NCBI GenBank assembly: GCA_012963885.1
Contig: DTUY01000275.1
Span: 4,759 to 47,974 of the forward strand
Length of the DNA: 43,216 nt
Source: Candidatus Poribacteria bacterium
GTDB taxonomy: Bacteria > Poribacteria > WGA-4E > UBA9662
Direction: 5' to 3'
This document shows positions 1 through 8,787 of this stretch, in pieces (within the stretch, counting starts at the first letter, position 1; each line of letters opens with the position of its first letter). Below the pieces are notes generated by a model that did no database searches, was not told the origin of the DNA, and saw only the letters and a program-made list of their open reading frames with translations. The translations under genes were made by a program, and so were the position numbers.

Positions 1-1
1 A

Positions 2-343
2 AGTGAAAGCGAAGACTTGTCGCTTGACGATGATGAATATAATTTTGTGGATGATGAGGAAAGGGAAAACTTTATTGATCTAATGCGAGAAGACGATTCT
101 ACTCCGTCCCTTCAGGATATTCAGGAAAAACCCAAGCGTGTTGCTTCTAGTGAAGAGATGAGGCTTCGTGAGGCTATTGCCCCAGCCCAACAGGGTGATG
201 ATTCGGAACCAGAAACAGAGAGAACCGAGGTTCTTTCAATGAACCCGAATGGTGGAGAAGATGGAGAAGTGGGTGAAGATGAGCTGTCAGAAGAAACTTC
301 AGAAAAGACTTTAGAAGAAACGGAAAATAGCAAATCCGAATAA
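2..343 (+). CDS. Acidic C-terminal part of an unknown protein (5' truncated)
   Basis: The reading frame is open from the first bases of the window, so the start lies outside; a TTG at 17 is only an internal candidate. The visible 113 residues are very rich in Asp, Glu and Ser, contain no Cys and no hydrophobic segment, and end in a Glu/Ser tail. This looks like a disordered acidic C-terminus of a cytoplasmic protein. It runs in the same direction as rpsT, 37 bp upstream, so the two may share a transcript. I do not recognise the family, and low complexity makes homology calls unsafe. Confidence 0.6.
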   Translation, partial: SESEDLSLDDDEYNFVDDEERENFIDLMREDDSTPSLQDIQEKPKRVASSEEMRLREAIAPAQQGDDSEPETERTEVLSMNPNGGEDGEVGEDELSEETSEKTLEETENSKSE

Positions 344-361
344 ATAGTTATACATAATCAA

Positions 362-367
362 AGGAGG
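362..367 (+). promoter_or_regulatory. Strong ribosome binding site of rpsT
   Basis: AGGAGG lies about 13 bases before the ATG at 381. Together with similar AGGAG(G) sites before tatA (11924) and the amidase (38151) it shows that this genome uses canonical Shine-Dalgarno initiation, which guided start choices elsewhere. Confidence 0.7.
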
Positions 368-380
368 ATTTACCTAATAG

Positions 381-650
381 ATGGCACATAGATCTTCAGC
401 TTTCAAGCACATTCGTGCAGATAAACGAAAAAGAGATGTAAGTTTCAGACGAAAATCTGCTATTAGAACTGCCGTCAAAAAAACCAGAGTAGCAATTGAA
501 GCAGGAAATGTTGAAGAAGCAGAATCCCTTTATCGTAGCGCAGCAGGCCTGCTCGATAGGGCAGCGAGTAAAGGTGTGATTAAAAAGGGAACTGCCAATA
601 GGAGGAAATCTCACCTAGCAAAAAATCTTCACCTAGTAGCAAATCGCTAG
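381..650 (+). CDS. rpsT: 30S ribosomal protein S20
   Basis: The 89-residue, strongly basic protein matches S20 in length and pattern. It begins MAHRSSAFKHIRADKRKR, has an Arg/Lys-rich first helix, an RTAVKKTR stretch, and ends with the typical KGVIKKGTANRRKSHLAK segment. S20 binds 16S rRNA in the 30S body and is needed for early assembly. The gene has a strong AGGAGG site and a clear ATG. It converges with mtaB; the 42 bp between the two stops show no convincing hairpin terminator. In many bacteria free S20 represses its own translation, but no such element is visible here. Confidence 0.97.
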   Translation: MAHRSSAFKHIRADKRKRDVSFRRKSAIRTAVKKTRVAIEAGNVEEAESLYRSAAGLLDRAASKGVIKKGTANRRKSHLAKNLHLVANR

Positions 651-692
651 TTAAAATAAAATTTCTACTAGCTTGTGAAGCAACCTTGTTAT

Positions 693-2009
693 TTAAGCTT
701 TCAATATTCTTCCCCGAAAGACTTCCCCAACAGGCGGTTCTAAGGTGATTGACAGAATTTGATTAATCGCTGAATCCGGGACATCGGCGGCGACCCGCAG
801 ATAATTTCCGCTGAACCCAGTTAGCAGATTGTCTTTATCTTCCCTACGATTTTCAACTAATACATCCATCGTTTTACCAATCATCCGTTTCCGAAATGCC
901 ACGCTGAGTTTATTGCCGAGATCAATCATCCATCTGCTGCGTTCAGCGGAGACTTGGGGCTGAACCTGATTTGGATAGTCTGCGGCCGGTGTATTCCGGC
1001 GTGGTGAATACCGAAACACATGCAATTGGCTGAAACTCATTTCTTCTACAAAAGATGAGGAATCTTCAAAATCCTGATCTGTCTCTCCTGGGAATCCAAC
1101 CATAATATCTGTTGTGATTCCAACGTCTGGAAACAGAGATTTCAGTTTTTCAACAAGTCCAGCATATTCTTCAGTTGTGTATCGACGACGCATTCGCATC
1201 AAAGTTTGATCCGATCCTGCCTGTAAGGGAAGGTGAAAATGTGGTTGGCATTTTGGCAATTCTGCCATGCAGACAGCCAAGTTCTGCGGGAAATTCATCG
1301 GTTCAATTGAACTAAACCGGATTCGTTCGATGCCGTCAATTGAATGAACCTGTTCAAGAACGTCTGTCAGTGAATGTTTTTTCCCAATATCAAACCCATA
1401 AGATGCTAAGTGAACACCAGTAATAACAATTTCCTTACAATTAGTGGCAGCAATTCTCCCAACTTCTTCCATAATATCCTTCAGCGGTCGACTTGTCATT
1501 CGACCACGAACGTACGGAATAATACAATACGTGCAAAATGCGCTGCACCCATCCTGTATTTTCACAATAGCACGTGTCCGGTTACCAGAACTGCTTATGC
1601 CCATACTAAAGTTGGCGTGTTCTCGTACTGCATCGTGGATGACTGGTTCAATTTGTAATAATTCTTGATTTGTGACTGTATCTAAATAACGTTGGAATTC
1701 TGCTTTTTCACGGTTGCCAAACACTAATGATACGCCTGGAATCGTTTCTATGGATTGACGGTCGCTCTCCGCATAACATCCAGTAACAATTATCTTTGCT
1801 TTTGGGTTTTTACGGATGATTCGCCGGATTACTTGACGTGCTTTCTGATCGGCAGAATTTGTTACCGTACAGGTATTAACGACGCAAATGTCTGCATCCT
1901 TGTCTAGGTCAACAATTTCATAACCATTACGTACCATCGTATCATAGATTGTGTTTGAGTCGTATTGGTTGACTTTACAACCAAACGTGAGAATAGATGC
2001 TGTCGGCAT
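693..2009 (-). CDS. mtaB: tRNA t6A37 methylthiotransferase MtaB (radical SAM)
   Basis: MtaB converts N6-threonylcarbamoyl-A37 in tRNAs to ms2t6A using two iron-sulfur clusters. The UPF0004 N-terminal domain shows its three cluster cysteines in TFGCKVNQ, VNTCTVT and VTGCYAE. The radical SAM triad follows in CSAFCTYC, with conserved PLQAGSD and GFPGET downstream and a short TRAM-like C-terminus. The KVNQ form of the first motif separates MtaB from MiaB and RimO. I chose the ATG at 2009 (438 residues). It is preceded by GGAGAAGG at suitable spacing and lies 1 bp past the rsmE stop, whereas an in-frame start at 2045 would overlap rsmE by 35 bp. It is the last gene of the leftward string. Confidence 0.93.
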   Translation of the reverse strand: MPTASILTFGCKVNQYDSNTIYDTMVRNGYEIVDLDKDADICVVNTCTVTNSADQKARQVIRRIIRKNPKAKIIVTGCYAESDRQSIETIPGVSLVFGNREKAEFQRYLDTVTNQELLQIEPVIHDAVREHANFSMGISSSGNRTRAIVKIQDGCSAFCTYCIIPYVRGRMTSRPLKDIMEEVGRIAATNCKEIVITGVHLASYGFDIGKKHSLTDVLEQVHSIDGIERIRFSSIEPMNFPQNLAVCMAELPKCQPHFHLPLQAGSDQTLMRMRRRYTTEEYAGLVEKLKSLFPDVGITTDIMVGFPGETDQDFEDSSSFVEEMSFSQLHVFRYSPRRNTPAADYPNQVQPQVSAERSRWMIDLGNKLSVAFRKRMIGKTMDVLVENRREDKDNLLTGFSGNYLRVAADVPDSAINQILSITLEPPVGEVFRGRILKA

Positions 2010-2010
2010 T

Positions 2011-2754
2011 TTAGTTGCCTTCTCCTGTTCTGAGTTCGTAGACAACTAAAGCTGCTGCCACGATTGCTGCTGTTTCCGTACGAAGAATATTAGTACCTAG
2101 AGATACTGGAACGCAGTTTTCAGCCAGCGCAGCCTCATTTTCCTGATTGGTGAACCCTCCCTCTGGTCCAACCAAGACAGCTACTGAATCCAATGAACCG
2201 AAACCGCGCAGGACAGATTGTATTGACCTTACTTTCTCATTTTCGTAAAGTATGATTGCTTCATCAAAGCCTCCGACCGATAGTAAGCACTCTGTGAAAC
2301 TCTGGATTTGAAGTATTTTAGGAAATCTTAATCTGCGACACTGCTTGGTGGCTTCATTTGCGATTCGTTGCCAGCGAGTATTCTTCTGTATATGGGTTGA
2401 AGGTTTCAAGTTGATGATAGATCTATCTGTGACCATCGGAACAATCTGGTCAACGCCAATTTCTGCTGTCTTTTGCATAACAAGACCCATTTTGCTAGGT
2501 TTGATTAGTGCTTGAAAGAGAGTGACGCTTGGCGAACTTGGAGGATTAAACCCTTGATTGATAATCTCAGCAGAGATTTTGTTTTCATCAACATATTGAA
2601 GTGTGGCAATGTAATAATTGCCATTATCATCAAGAAACCGTACCTGGTCTCCTTGCTGCATCCGTAAAACTGTGGTGATGTGTTTTTGTTCCGAAGCACT
2701 ACATCGAATTTTATTGCCATCAATTTGATCTGACGAAATTATGAAATTACGCAC
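2011..2754 (-). CDS. rsmE: 16S rRNA m3U1498 methyltransferase RsmE
   Basis: RsmE is a SPOUT-class methyltransferase that methylates N3 of U1498 in the decoding region of 16S rRNA. The 247-residue protein has the N-terminal PUA-like domain (QKHITTVLRMQQGDQVRFLD) and the knotted C-terminal domain with LVGPEGGFTNQE and LRTETAAIVA, both characteristic SAM-binding segments. The start is a GTG with AAGGA 8 bases upstream. It sits 11 bp after rpe and just before mtaB, so RNA-modification genes cluster at the end of this operon. Confidence 0.94.
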   Translation of the reverse strand: MRNFIISSDQIDGNKIRCSASEQKHITTVLRMQQGDQVRFLDDNGNYYIATLQYVDENKISAEIINQGFNPPSSPSVTLFQALIKPSKMGLVMQKTAEIGVDQIVPMVTDRSIINLKPSTHIQKNTRWQRIANEATKQCRRLRFPKILQIQSFTECLLSVGGFDEAIILYENEKVRSIQSVLRGFGSLDSVAVLVGPEGGFTNQENEAALAENCVPVSLGTNILRTETAAIVAAALVVYELRTGEGN

Positions 2755-2765
2755 TCTATCTGTCC

Positions 2766-3419
2766 TTAATGACGAAGTTGATTCATGGCGTCAGCATAGT
2801 TACTTTGCTTGAAGACCGCTGTGCCAGCAACCAATATCGTCGCGCCCCGTTCAATGACGAGCGGGGCCGTTTTCTCATTAATACCACCATCCACCTCCAA
2901 ATCAATAGGCTTGCCAATTTCCTTAATTTTTTGATCAACATAGCTGATTTTGTCGAGGGTGTCCGGTATGAACTTCTGACCGCCAAAACCGGGTTCAACG
3001 CTCATTAGGAGAACTAGATCTAAGTCTGGAAGATATGGATCAATCACTGAAATTGGGGTTTGAGGGCGAGTAGCCAAACCCACTTGTACGTTGAATGACT
3101 TTATTTTTTCAATCACAACATCAATCGGGGCAGTCACAATCTCAGTGTGAATGGTAATTAGGTCTGCTCCTGCGTTAACAAACGATTCGATATAGTCCTG
3201 AGGGTGTGTCATCATCAGATGCACATCAAAAGGAAGTTCAGTGTGTCGACGGATTGACTTCACGAGTTCTGCTCCCATAGTCAAATTCGGCACAAAATGC
3301 CCATCCATTATGTCAAAATGGATCAGGTCAGCACCTGATTCCTCCACTTTCTGTACATCCTCTCCTAGTTGGCTGAAATCTGCTGCAAGTATGGAGGGGG
3401 CAATCTTTACTTTCTTCAT
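2766..3419 (-). CDS. rpe: Ribulose-phosphate 3-epimerase
   Basis: Rpe interconverts ribulose-5-phosphate and xylulose-5-phosphate in the pentose phosphate pathway. The 217-residue TIM barrel has its usual signatures: IAPSILAADFSQLGE at the start, FDIMDGHFVPN with the metal-binding Asp, DVHLMM with its His, MSVEPGFGGQ, and LEVDGGIN with the second Asp. Length and order match the family. Its ATG overlaps the TGA of the PASTA gene by 4 bases, which points to coupled translation. The fmt-PASTA-rpe order resembles the fmt/PASTA-kinase/rpe neighbourhood of Gram-positive genomes. Confidence 0.96.
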   Translation of the reverse strand: MKKVKIAPSILAADFSQLGEDVQKVEESGADLIHFDIMDGHFVPNLTMGAELVKSIRRHTELPFDVHLMMTHPQDYIESFVNAGADLITIHTEIVTAPIDVVIEKIKSFNVQVGLATRPQTPISVIDPYLPDLDLVLLMSVEPGFGGQKFIPDTLDKISYVDQKIKEIGKPIDLEVDGGINEKTAPLVIERGATILVAGTAVFKQSNYADAMNQLRH

Positions 3420-4411
3420 TGAATCTCTTGATGTTTGACAAGCTGACCATCTTCGTATATTGAGATACGGGCGTTACCAGAAATTTTATATGGTTTACGG
3501 ATTTTCATGCTGGATTCGTAATAAGTATCAACAACTTTCCTTTTGCCAAGCCCATCTTCGATATAGATTTTCAGGTGCTTGGGTTGGTTATCAACGATGA
3601 TAATATCATATCGAATCACATAAAAATGTCCTCTTTTATTTTGGCTTCTATGTGAGCCACTGACTTCAAGATTAATCTGTTGCCCAACGTGGATCAACGT
3701 TCCCATAGCTGGTTGATGATTGACAATTTGTCCATGCGGAATTTCAGGATGAAGAACATAATCTACTGACTGAATTTTGAATCCATGAGATTTGAGAATT
3801 GAGCGCACGTCATTCACTAGCATTCCCTGTAGATCTGGCATTTCAAATGCCTGAGGCCGAACACCTAGACTCAAAAGTAGGCTGACAGCTCCCGACCTTT
3901 GGAGTGCTGTGTCTGCAGGTGGGGTCTGGGCGATGACTGTGTTTTCCTTTGGATGTTGGTTTGAATAAACGGTGGCAACATACCCACGTCGGAATTGAGA
4001 TTCTTGAAGAATTTTTTCGGCGGCTTGAATGTCCTTACCAGTCATGTTTGGTACACTATTCATCTCACTTCCAGTGCTTAGCACGATTCGAATCGGTTTT
4101 GACCGTTTTACTCTTGTTTTTGACAGTGGGTTTTGAGCCATAACAATGCCTTTAGCATAGACGGCTTTTTGGGTGTTTGGATTGACTGGGCTTGGTTTTT
4201 CCTCAATTTGGTCGTCCAGTGTTAAACCTATCCCTATGACCGTAGAGGCAGCATTTTGATATGTCTCACCAATGAGTGAAGGGATGGTAACATCCTCAGT
4301 CTGGATCCATTCTGGGATTAGCCAAAAAACAACAAAGAAACCAACACAGTTGATGGTGACAAAGAAAGAAAAATAAATTTTGAAAATCGAATTGAGTATA
4401 TTATAAATCAT
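3416..4411 (-). CDS. Membrane-anchored PASTA-domain protein without kinase domain
   Basis: A single hydrophobic segment near residues 12-34 anchors the protein. It is followed by three PASTA repeats, recognisable by VTIPSLIGETYQNA, NSVPNMTGKDIQAAEKIL and FEMPDLQGMLVNDVRSIL, each ending in a beta-rich stretch with VKRSKPIRIVLSTG or a similar motif. PASTA domains bind muropeptides or beta-lactams in Ser/Thr kinases and penicillin-binding proteins. Here no kinase or transpeptidase domain is attached, so it may be a wall sensor or scaffold. The last 80 or so residues are beta-rich and unassigned. GTG at 4414 and ATG at 4411 are both possible; the end overlaps rpe and the start overlaps fmt. Confidence 0.85.
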   Translation of the reverse strand: MIYNILNSIFKIYFSFFVTINCVGFFVVFWLIPEWIQTEDVTIPSLIGETYQNAASTVIGIGLTLDDQIEEKPSPVNPNTQKAVYAKGIVMAQNPLSKTRVKRSKPIRIVLSTGSEMNSVPNMTGKDIQAAEKILQESQFRRGYVATVYSNQHPKENTVIAQTPPADTALQRSGAVSLLLSLGVRPQAFEMPDLQGMLVNDVRSILKSHGFKIQSVDYVLHPEIPHGQIVNHQPAMGTLIHVGQQINLEVSGSHRSQNKRGHFYVIRYDIIIVDNQPKHLKIYIEDGLGKRKVVDTYYESSMKIRKPYKISGNARISIYEDGQLVKHQEIQ

Positions 4412-5369
4412 CACTTTTTTGAGTTGAGGAAATAAATCGATCTCCTGTTTTTATACGATATCCATTGACAAAGTCATGAGCAGACATTTCTTTCTTGGTT
4501 GCTGGCTGCACGCGATTCAGGATCAACTTACCCTGAGCAGTATGCACCGCTATTTGTTTATCCTTACTGATTTCAACCGTTCCTGGCGGGAAAGTTGCGT
4601 CACTGTTGAGGGACATGAGGGAACATGAAAGGATCTTAATATGCAAATTATCCTGCAACAAGTATGTGTGGGCTTGTGGCCAGATTGCAGTTCCTCGTAC
4701 AAGGTTTCGAATCTCAACCGCAGATTTATTCCAGTTGATGTTGCCAAGTTCTTTAGTCAGTTGTGGAGCATACGTCGTCTGCGAATCATCCTGCGGTTGA
4801 TTCACAGGTAGTTGATCTATTGACTTTCGTAGGGCACGGATCAACAGTTTCGGTGCTAGATTTCCCAGTTGTTGATACAATACCATTGCATCGGTTTCCG
4901 AATCAATTGTGGTGCGCTCCTGTAAGACAATGTCGCCAGTATCCTCTCCTTCATCAAGCAACATAATTGTAACCCCTGTTTCTGTTTCTCCGTTTATCAG
5001 CGCCCATTGAATTGGCGCCGCACCCCGGTACTTGGGTAGGAGCGACGGGTGGACATTGAGGCAACCGGATGGAGGAATATCAAGTATGGATCTTGGTAGA
5101 ATTTGCCCAAAGGCGACGACAACAATTACATCTGGTTTAAGCCGTTTTAGCTGGCTAACTGTGGATTTTGCTCGTACTTTCTCGGGTTGGAAAATGTTCA
5201 GTTTATTCCTTTCAGCCGCCAGCTTGACAGGGGGCGCCTTTAGTTTCTTTCCTCTGCCGCTCGGTCGATCTGGTTGCGTTATCACTCCGACAATATCGAA
5301 TTTGTCTCTGATTAATTTTTCAAGACTTGGAACAGCAAAATCACTGGTCCCCATGAACAAAACACGCAT
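4401..5369 (-). CDS. fmt: Methionyl-tRNA formyltransferase
   Basis: Fmt formylates the initiator Met-tRNA using 10-formyl-tetrahydrofolate. The 322-residue protein has the expected N-terminal MRVLFMGTSDFAVPSLEKL, the catalytic segment around HPSLLPKYRGAAPIQWAL with its Asn-His-Asp set (LNVHPS, later DEGEDTGDI), and a C-terminal OB-fold with the TKKEMSAHDF stretch. The ATG at 5369 has AAAGG upstream. No def gene lies next to it; peptide deformylase must be elsewhere. The 73 bp to the upstream small gene are free of features. Confidence 0.96.
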   Translation of the reverse strand: MRVLFMGTSDFAVPSLEKLIRDKFDIVGVITQPDRPSGRGKKLKAPPVKLAAERNKLNIFQPEKVRAKSTVSQLKRLKPDVIVVVAFGQILPRSILDIPPSGCLNVHPSLLPKYRGAAPIQWALINGETETGVTIMLLDEGEDTGDIVLQERTTIDSETDAMVLYQQLGNLAPKLLIRALRKSIDQLPVNQPQDDSQTTYAPQLTKELGNINWNKSAVEIRNLVRGTAIWPQAHTYLLQDNLHIKILSCSLMSLNSDATFPPGTVEISKDKQIAVHTAQGKLILNRVQPATKKEMSAHDFVNGYRIKTGDRFISSTQKSDDL

Positions 5370-5442
5370 GAAAGTACCTTTGGGAATTCCAAATGAATGC
5401 TGGTTTTCTGAAAATTAGCCAGCAGGTTGTAATTAAATTCTA

Positions 5443-5931
5443 TTAGAATTGAATACCGACAAGCCTTATGGTTGTGTTGTTAGGTAGGCTGACGTTCGGT
5501 TCTATTGGCCTACGCTTGGGAAGACTTTCTTGTGGAATCAATGGTTCGGACCGATCTTTACCGCGCGTTATGTACCAATCTCGTATTCCAATGAAGAGTG
5601 AAAAGCAAGCCGTGCATATGCCGATGACACGAAAATTCTGATCGGAGAGTTTGGGAGAAAACTTATTTTGGTGTATCATTTCAATTCCGCGAACCATGAA
5701 AAAGCTGTGAACTGCGGTGAATGGAAGAGAACTAAGCGTAATAATCTCGAAACGACGCAACGCACTTTCATCATATTCGTTTAGTTCTTCTGACTCTTCT
5801 TGACGAGTCTCTGTTTCTTCATCAATTTCCGGGATTTCTGTTATGGACTGTGAAAAAATACTGTTGTTACAGGTAATGACTAGTGTCAAGAAGATCAGGA
5901 ATTCGAATTTAATTTTTGATCGTTTCTTCAA
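5443..5931 (-). CDS. Small hypothetical protein, signal peptide and two hydrophobic helices
   Basis: I do not recognise a family. The 162-residue product has a Lys/Arg-rich start, a hydrophobic core at about residues 10-25 consistent with a signal peptide, an acidic linker (EIDEETETRQEESEELNEYDE), and two hydrophobic stretches at about 62-82 and 101-117. A polar Pro-rich tail follows. The only plausible start is a TTG at 5931 that overlaps the end of lspA by 23 bp, with no clear ribosome binding site, so translation probably depends on lspA. The profile suggests a small envelope protein. Expression is uncertain. Confidence 0.6.
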   Translation of the reverse strand: MKKRSKIKFEFLIFLTLVITCNNSIFSQSITEIPEIDEETETRQEESEELNEYDESALRRFEIITLSSLPFTAVHSFFMVRGIEMIHQNKFSPKLSDQNFRVIGICTACFSLFIGIRDWYITRGKDRSEPLIPQESLPKRRPIEPNVSLPNNTTIRLVGIQF

Positions 5932-6409
5932 AATTCAATTTTCGGTTTCGTATTGTGTAGATGATAAGCATACCCGCTCCAATACAAATTGCCGTATCTG
6001 CGGTGTTAAAAGTTGGCCACTTGTACTTAGGTAATATTCCAAATTGAAGGAAATCGATTACCTCACCATACTGGATGCGATCGATCAAATTGCCGATTGC
6101 GCCACCTAAAATAAACCCAAGTCCAACCCGCATCCAGAGACTATGCCGGAATTGAAAATAATAATACGCAATGAAAAGCATTGCTAAAATTGTGGCAGCG
6201 ATTAGCAAGGTACGTTGTCCCTGCATTAGACTAAAAGCCGCGCCACTGTTGCGATCATGGCGAAGATTAAAGAATCCTTCAATAACAACAATTTGGTCGT
6301 AATAATCAATACGTTGTTTGATGATTGTTTTGGTGAGTTGATCAAGACAGATAATGAGAATTGAGATTCCAAACAACGGAATAATAGGACGAAAGTAATT
6401 CTTTTCCAT
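5909..6409 (-). CDS. lspA: Lipoprotein signal peptidase (signal peptidase II)
   Basis: LspA is the inner-membrane aspartic protease that removes signal peptides from prolipoproteins. The 166-residue protein has four hydrophobic helices and both catalytic motifs: GAIGNLIDR with the first Asp and FNTADTAI with the second. FFNLRHDRNSGAAFS is the conserved substrate-lining loop. Its position directly after an ileS-like gene is the common ileS-lspA arrangement, which makes the degeneration of the neighbouring synthetase more notable. The start is an ATG with a weak binding site. Confidence 0.96.
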   Translation of the reverse strand: MEKNYFRPIIPLFGISILIICLDQLTKTIIKQRIDYYDQIVVIEGFFNLRHDRNSGAAFSLMQGQRTLLIAATILAMLFIAYYYFQFRHSLWMRVGLGFILGGAIGNLIDRIQYGEVIDFLQFGILPKYKWPTFNTADTAICIGAGMLIIYTIRNRKLNFEETIKN

Positions 6410-6423
6410 TCGTTAATTACTGT

Positions 6424-8787
6424 CTAAGCAGTTGCATCTTGATCTTTGCTAATTTTCTCTATGGGGATTTGAGACACCCAATCAAGTAGAAAGATGCTTG
6501 ATTGGGTGTCTCCAGTTGGATTAATTTGGTCAGATAGCACTGCATAAGTGTATTCTGCGAGAAACGGCATAATTGGTGCGATACGCTGAAGATATACAAT
6601 TAGCATGTGATAGAGGACATTTCGTGTTGATTCGTTAACAGGTAGTGATTTTTTTGTAGTAATTAAATTTTCTAACTGAGGCAGATAATTTTTCCTCAGG
6701 AACGTCTGAGAAAATTCCTTTAGCAAATACCAGCTCCGCCCGAAATCCTGACGTTTGTATGCGCAATCAATTTCTGATAGCATAGTATTAGTATGCGCTA
6801 AGGCTTGGCTATCCAATTCGTTGAGGTTACTGATTTTGTGTGAATCCTGCTCGCAATTAAAACCTTTGATCTCGAATGTAATTTGTTGCAAAGTTTCACT
6901 AATGTTTTGATAATCTTTCTGATATTCTTGAAATTGCTGCTCAAGTGAATTCCCATTCAGGTATTCATCTATGGCGAAAATCCGTGCCACGTCAGCAGGA
7001 TAACGATCAACTATTTCTCTATCGGCACCAAGTTGGGCGAAATTTTTGTTTATCTTAGTCATCTCCACTTTTCGATACGGGATTGTTTTATGTAAGGCAA
7101 TTGAAACTAGATTCAGTTGCGCAAACCATTTTGGAAACTCTTCCGAACTATAGAAATAGCAGTTAATTGATTTTGGATAGTTCTTTCCCACGTCAGAATT
7201 GTTAATCTCGTTAATAATAACTGCGAATTTTTCACTTAAGAAGGTCGTTTCTTTATAGAACTTCCTTGAGCCACAATTAGAACATGTTGTTTCGATTGGC
7301 AATAGGTCTTCCGCTTCAAGTTTGAACCAGATATCGTTACCACGACGCGAAATAAGCTCACGAATAGCCTTGAGCGTTTTTGCGTCTGAAAGTTGCGCAT
7401 TACATTTCTCGCATTGGAAGATGGGGAAAGGGATACTTCCACTCCGATGACTCGAAACGAGTGGTGGGGGTGTCTGTTGTATCATTTCCTTAATCCAAAG
7501 TACGTCTTCTGCTGGATGATCCTCCCAATTTTGATCACAATTTACCAGTTTGTTGGTAACAGATCTATCAATGTCCAGACTCCATTTATGCACCAGTCGA
7601 TAGATAACACTACACTTTGACATGCTGCAATACGGCAATGGAACTGTACTTTTATTTGTTTGGACCAGATAATTGCGTTTTTCCAATTCAGATTCAATGA
7701 TTTTCTCTGACTCCGCAATCTTGAGGCCATAAAACATATGTGTTGTTTCATTGAGGTAGCCAGTATTGTCAATAACACTTGATACTGGTAGCGCCTTGGC
7801 TTGTGCTATGATATAATGATCTGGATTGTGTCCAGGAGCAATATGTGAAATTCCATCCCGATTATTGGAATCAGACAGTTGGACAATTGGTATATCAGAG
7901 GTTAAAATCGGATGCTTACAAATACAGTCTGCTACCTGCTCTGAGCCGATAGATCTAATCAACTGCAATTGGCCTCCGAGAGCACCTGAGAGATTTGTTT
8001 CAACATCTGATTCAGCAATAATAACCGTATCTTGGTTCAATTTAGCGATGATATAGCGTTGATCTGTCCTAACACCAATAGCGACTGTGGCCACCACTTG
8101 CCAGATTTCTTTAATGGAAACCACAATGAACATCTCGCTGCCAAGTTCTTCAAATCCGATCTTTATCGGAAACTTAACGTAGCCTGATAACACCTCAGTC
8201 GGCCGAATCTCAAAATCACTTTCGTCGACTACAGTGTTGCGGTTGTAACACCAAACTTCCAGTTTTTGATCTGTCTCGATTTGTTTTTGTGCCCGGAGTT
8301 TGTTGAAAGAGGATAAGATCTTCGATTCATTTCGGTTACATAAATTCTTTGTGGTATTCTTCCAATTGGCAAACATACCGAGTGCTTCAAGTTCTCGTTT
8401 TCTAGCTTTGATCTCTGTTTGGAAGTACTGCCTATACTGATTCCGAAATGCTAAAATATCGTGCGGTGATTCTTTTGGTTCTGTGTTAAGGATCCGTTGT
8501 TGGATGCCAGGTGCGCAATAGTCCCAGTGTGGTTTGTAATTGACATGTATGTTTTGTTGTAAATTGGTTTTCAGGAATATATCTTGATGAATTCTAGCGG
8601 CTAAGTTATCAAAATCAAGATTGTCAACAGCGATCGGCATTTCGCGAAGAGTAAAATGTTCTGATTCTGTTCTGTCTATAAGCTTCTCATAAACGTTTAG
8701 CTGGCACCATTTTTCTAAAATCTGCTCCTCTTGGTGTTGATCTAAAATATGACTCGGCATTGTTGTACCATTCATGATTATTGTCAA
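6424..8787 (-). CDS. Isoleucyl-tRNA synthetase-like protein lacking catalytic motifs
   Basis: The 787-residue protein aligns along its length with class I IleRS but has lost its active site. Residue numbers count from the TTG at 8787; an ATG at 8775 is an alternative. The HIGH region (about 49-62) reads EMPIAVDNLDFDNLA. The GWDCHG loop is HWDYCAPG (87-94). The RPDWCISRQRxWG segment is TPPPLVSSHRSGS (439-451). DVWFDSG is replaced near 517-524, and KMSKS by a KINKN stretch (578-582). The editing-domain core HIAPGHNPDHY (315-325) keeps its Asp, but the Thr-rich TTTPWTLP is gone. A zinc knuckle (C459, C462, C502, C505) and part of the anticodon-binding helices remain; the C-terminal zinc domain is absent. 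The frame is fully open, overlaps yggT by 4 bases and lies 14 bp from lspA. It may be a repurposed pseudo-enzyme or a slowly decaying ileS. Confidence 0.85.
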   Translation of the reverse strand: MTIIMNGTTMPSHILDQHQEEQILEKWCQLNVYEKLIDRTESEHFTLREMPIAVDNLDFDNLAARIHQDIFLKTNLQQNIHVNYKPHWDYCAPGIQQRILNTEPKESPHDILAFRNQYRQYFQTEIKARKRELEALGMFANWKNTTKNLCNRNESKILSSFNKLRAQKQIETDQKLEVWCYNRNTVVDESDFEIRPTEVLSGYVKFPIKIGFEELGSEMFIVVSIKEIWQVVATVAIGVRTDQRYIIAKLNQDTVIIAESDVETNLSGALGGQLQLIRSIGSEQVADCICKHPILTSDIPIVQLSDSNNRDGISHIAPGHNPDHYIIAQAKALPVSSVIDNTGYLNETTHMFYGLKIAESEKIIESELEKRNYLVQTNKSTVPLPYCSMSKCSVIYRLVHKWSLDIDRSVTNKLVNCDQNWEDHPAEDVLWIKEMIQQTPPPLVSSHRSGSIPFPIFQCEKCNAQLSDAKTLKAIRELISRRGNDIWFKLEAEDLLPIETTCSNCGSRKFYKETTFLSEKFAVIINEINNSDVGKNYPKSINCYFYSSEEFPKWFAQLNLVSIALHKTIPYRKVEMTKINKNFAQLGADREIVDRYPADVARIFAIDEYLNGNSLEQQFQEYQKDYQNISETLQQITFEIKGFNCEQDSHKISNLNELDSQALAHTNTMLSEIDCAYKRQDFGRSWYLLKEFSQTFLRKNYLPQLENLITTKKSLPVNESTRNVLYHMLIVYLQRIAPIMPFLAEYTYAVLSDQINPTGDTQSSIFLLDWVSQIPIEKISKDQDATA

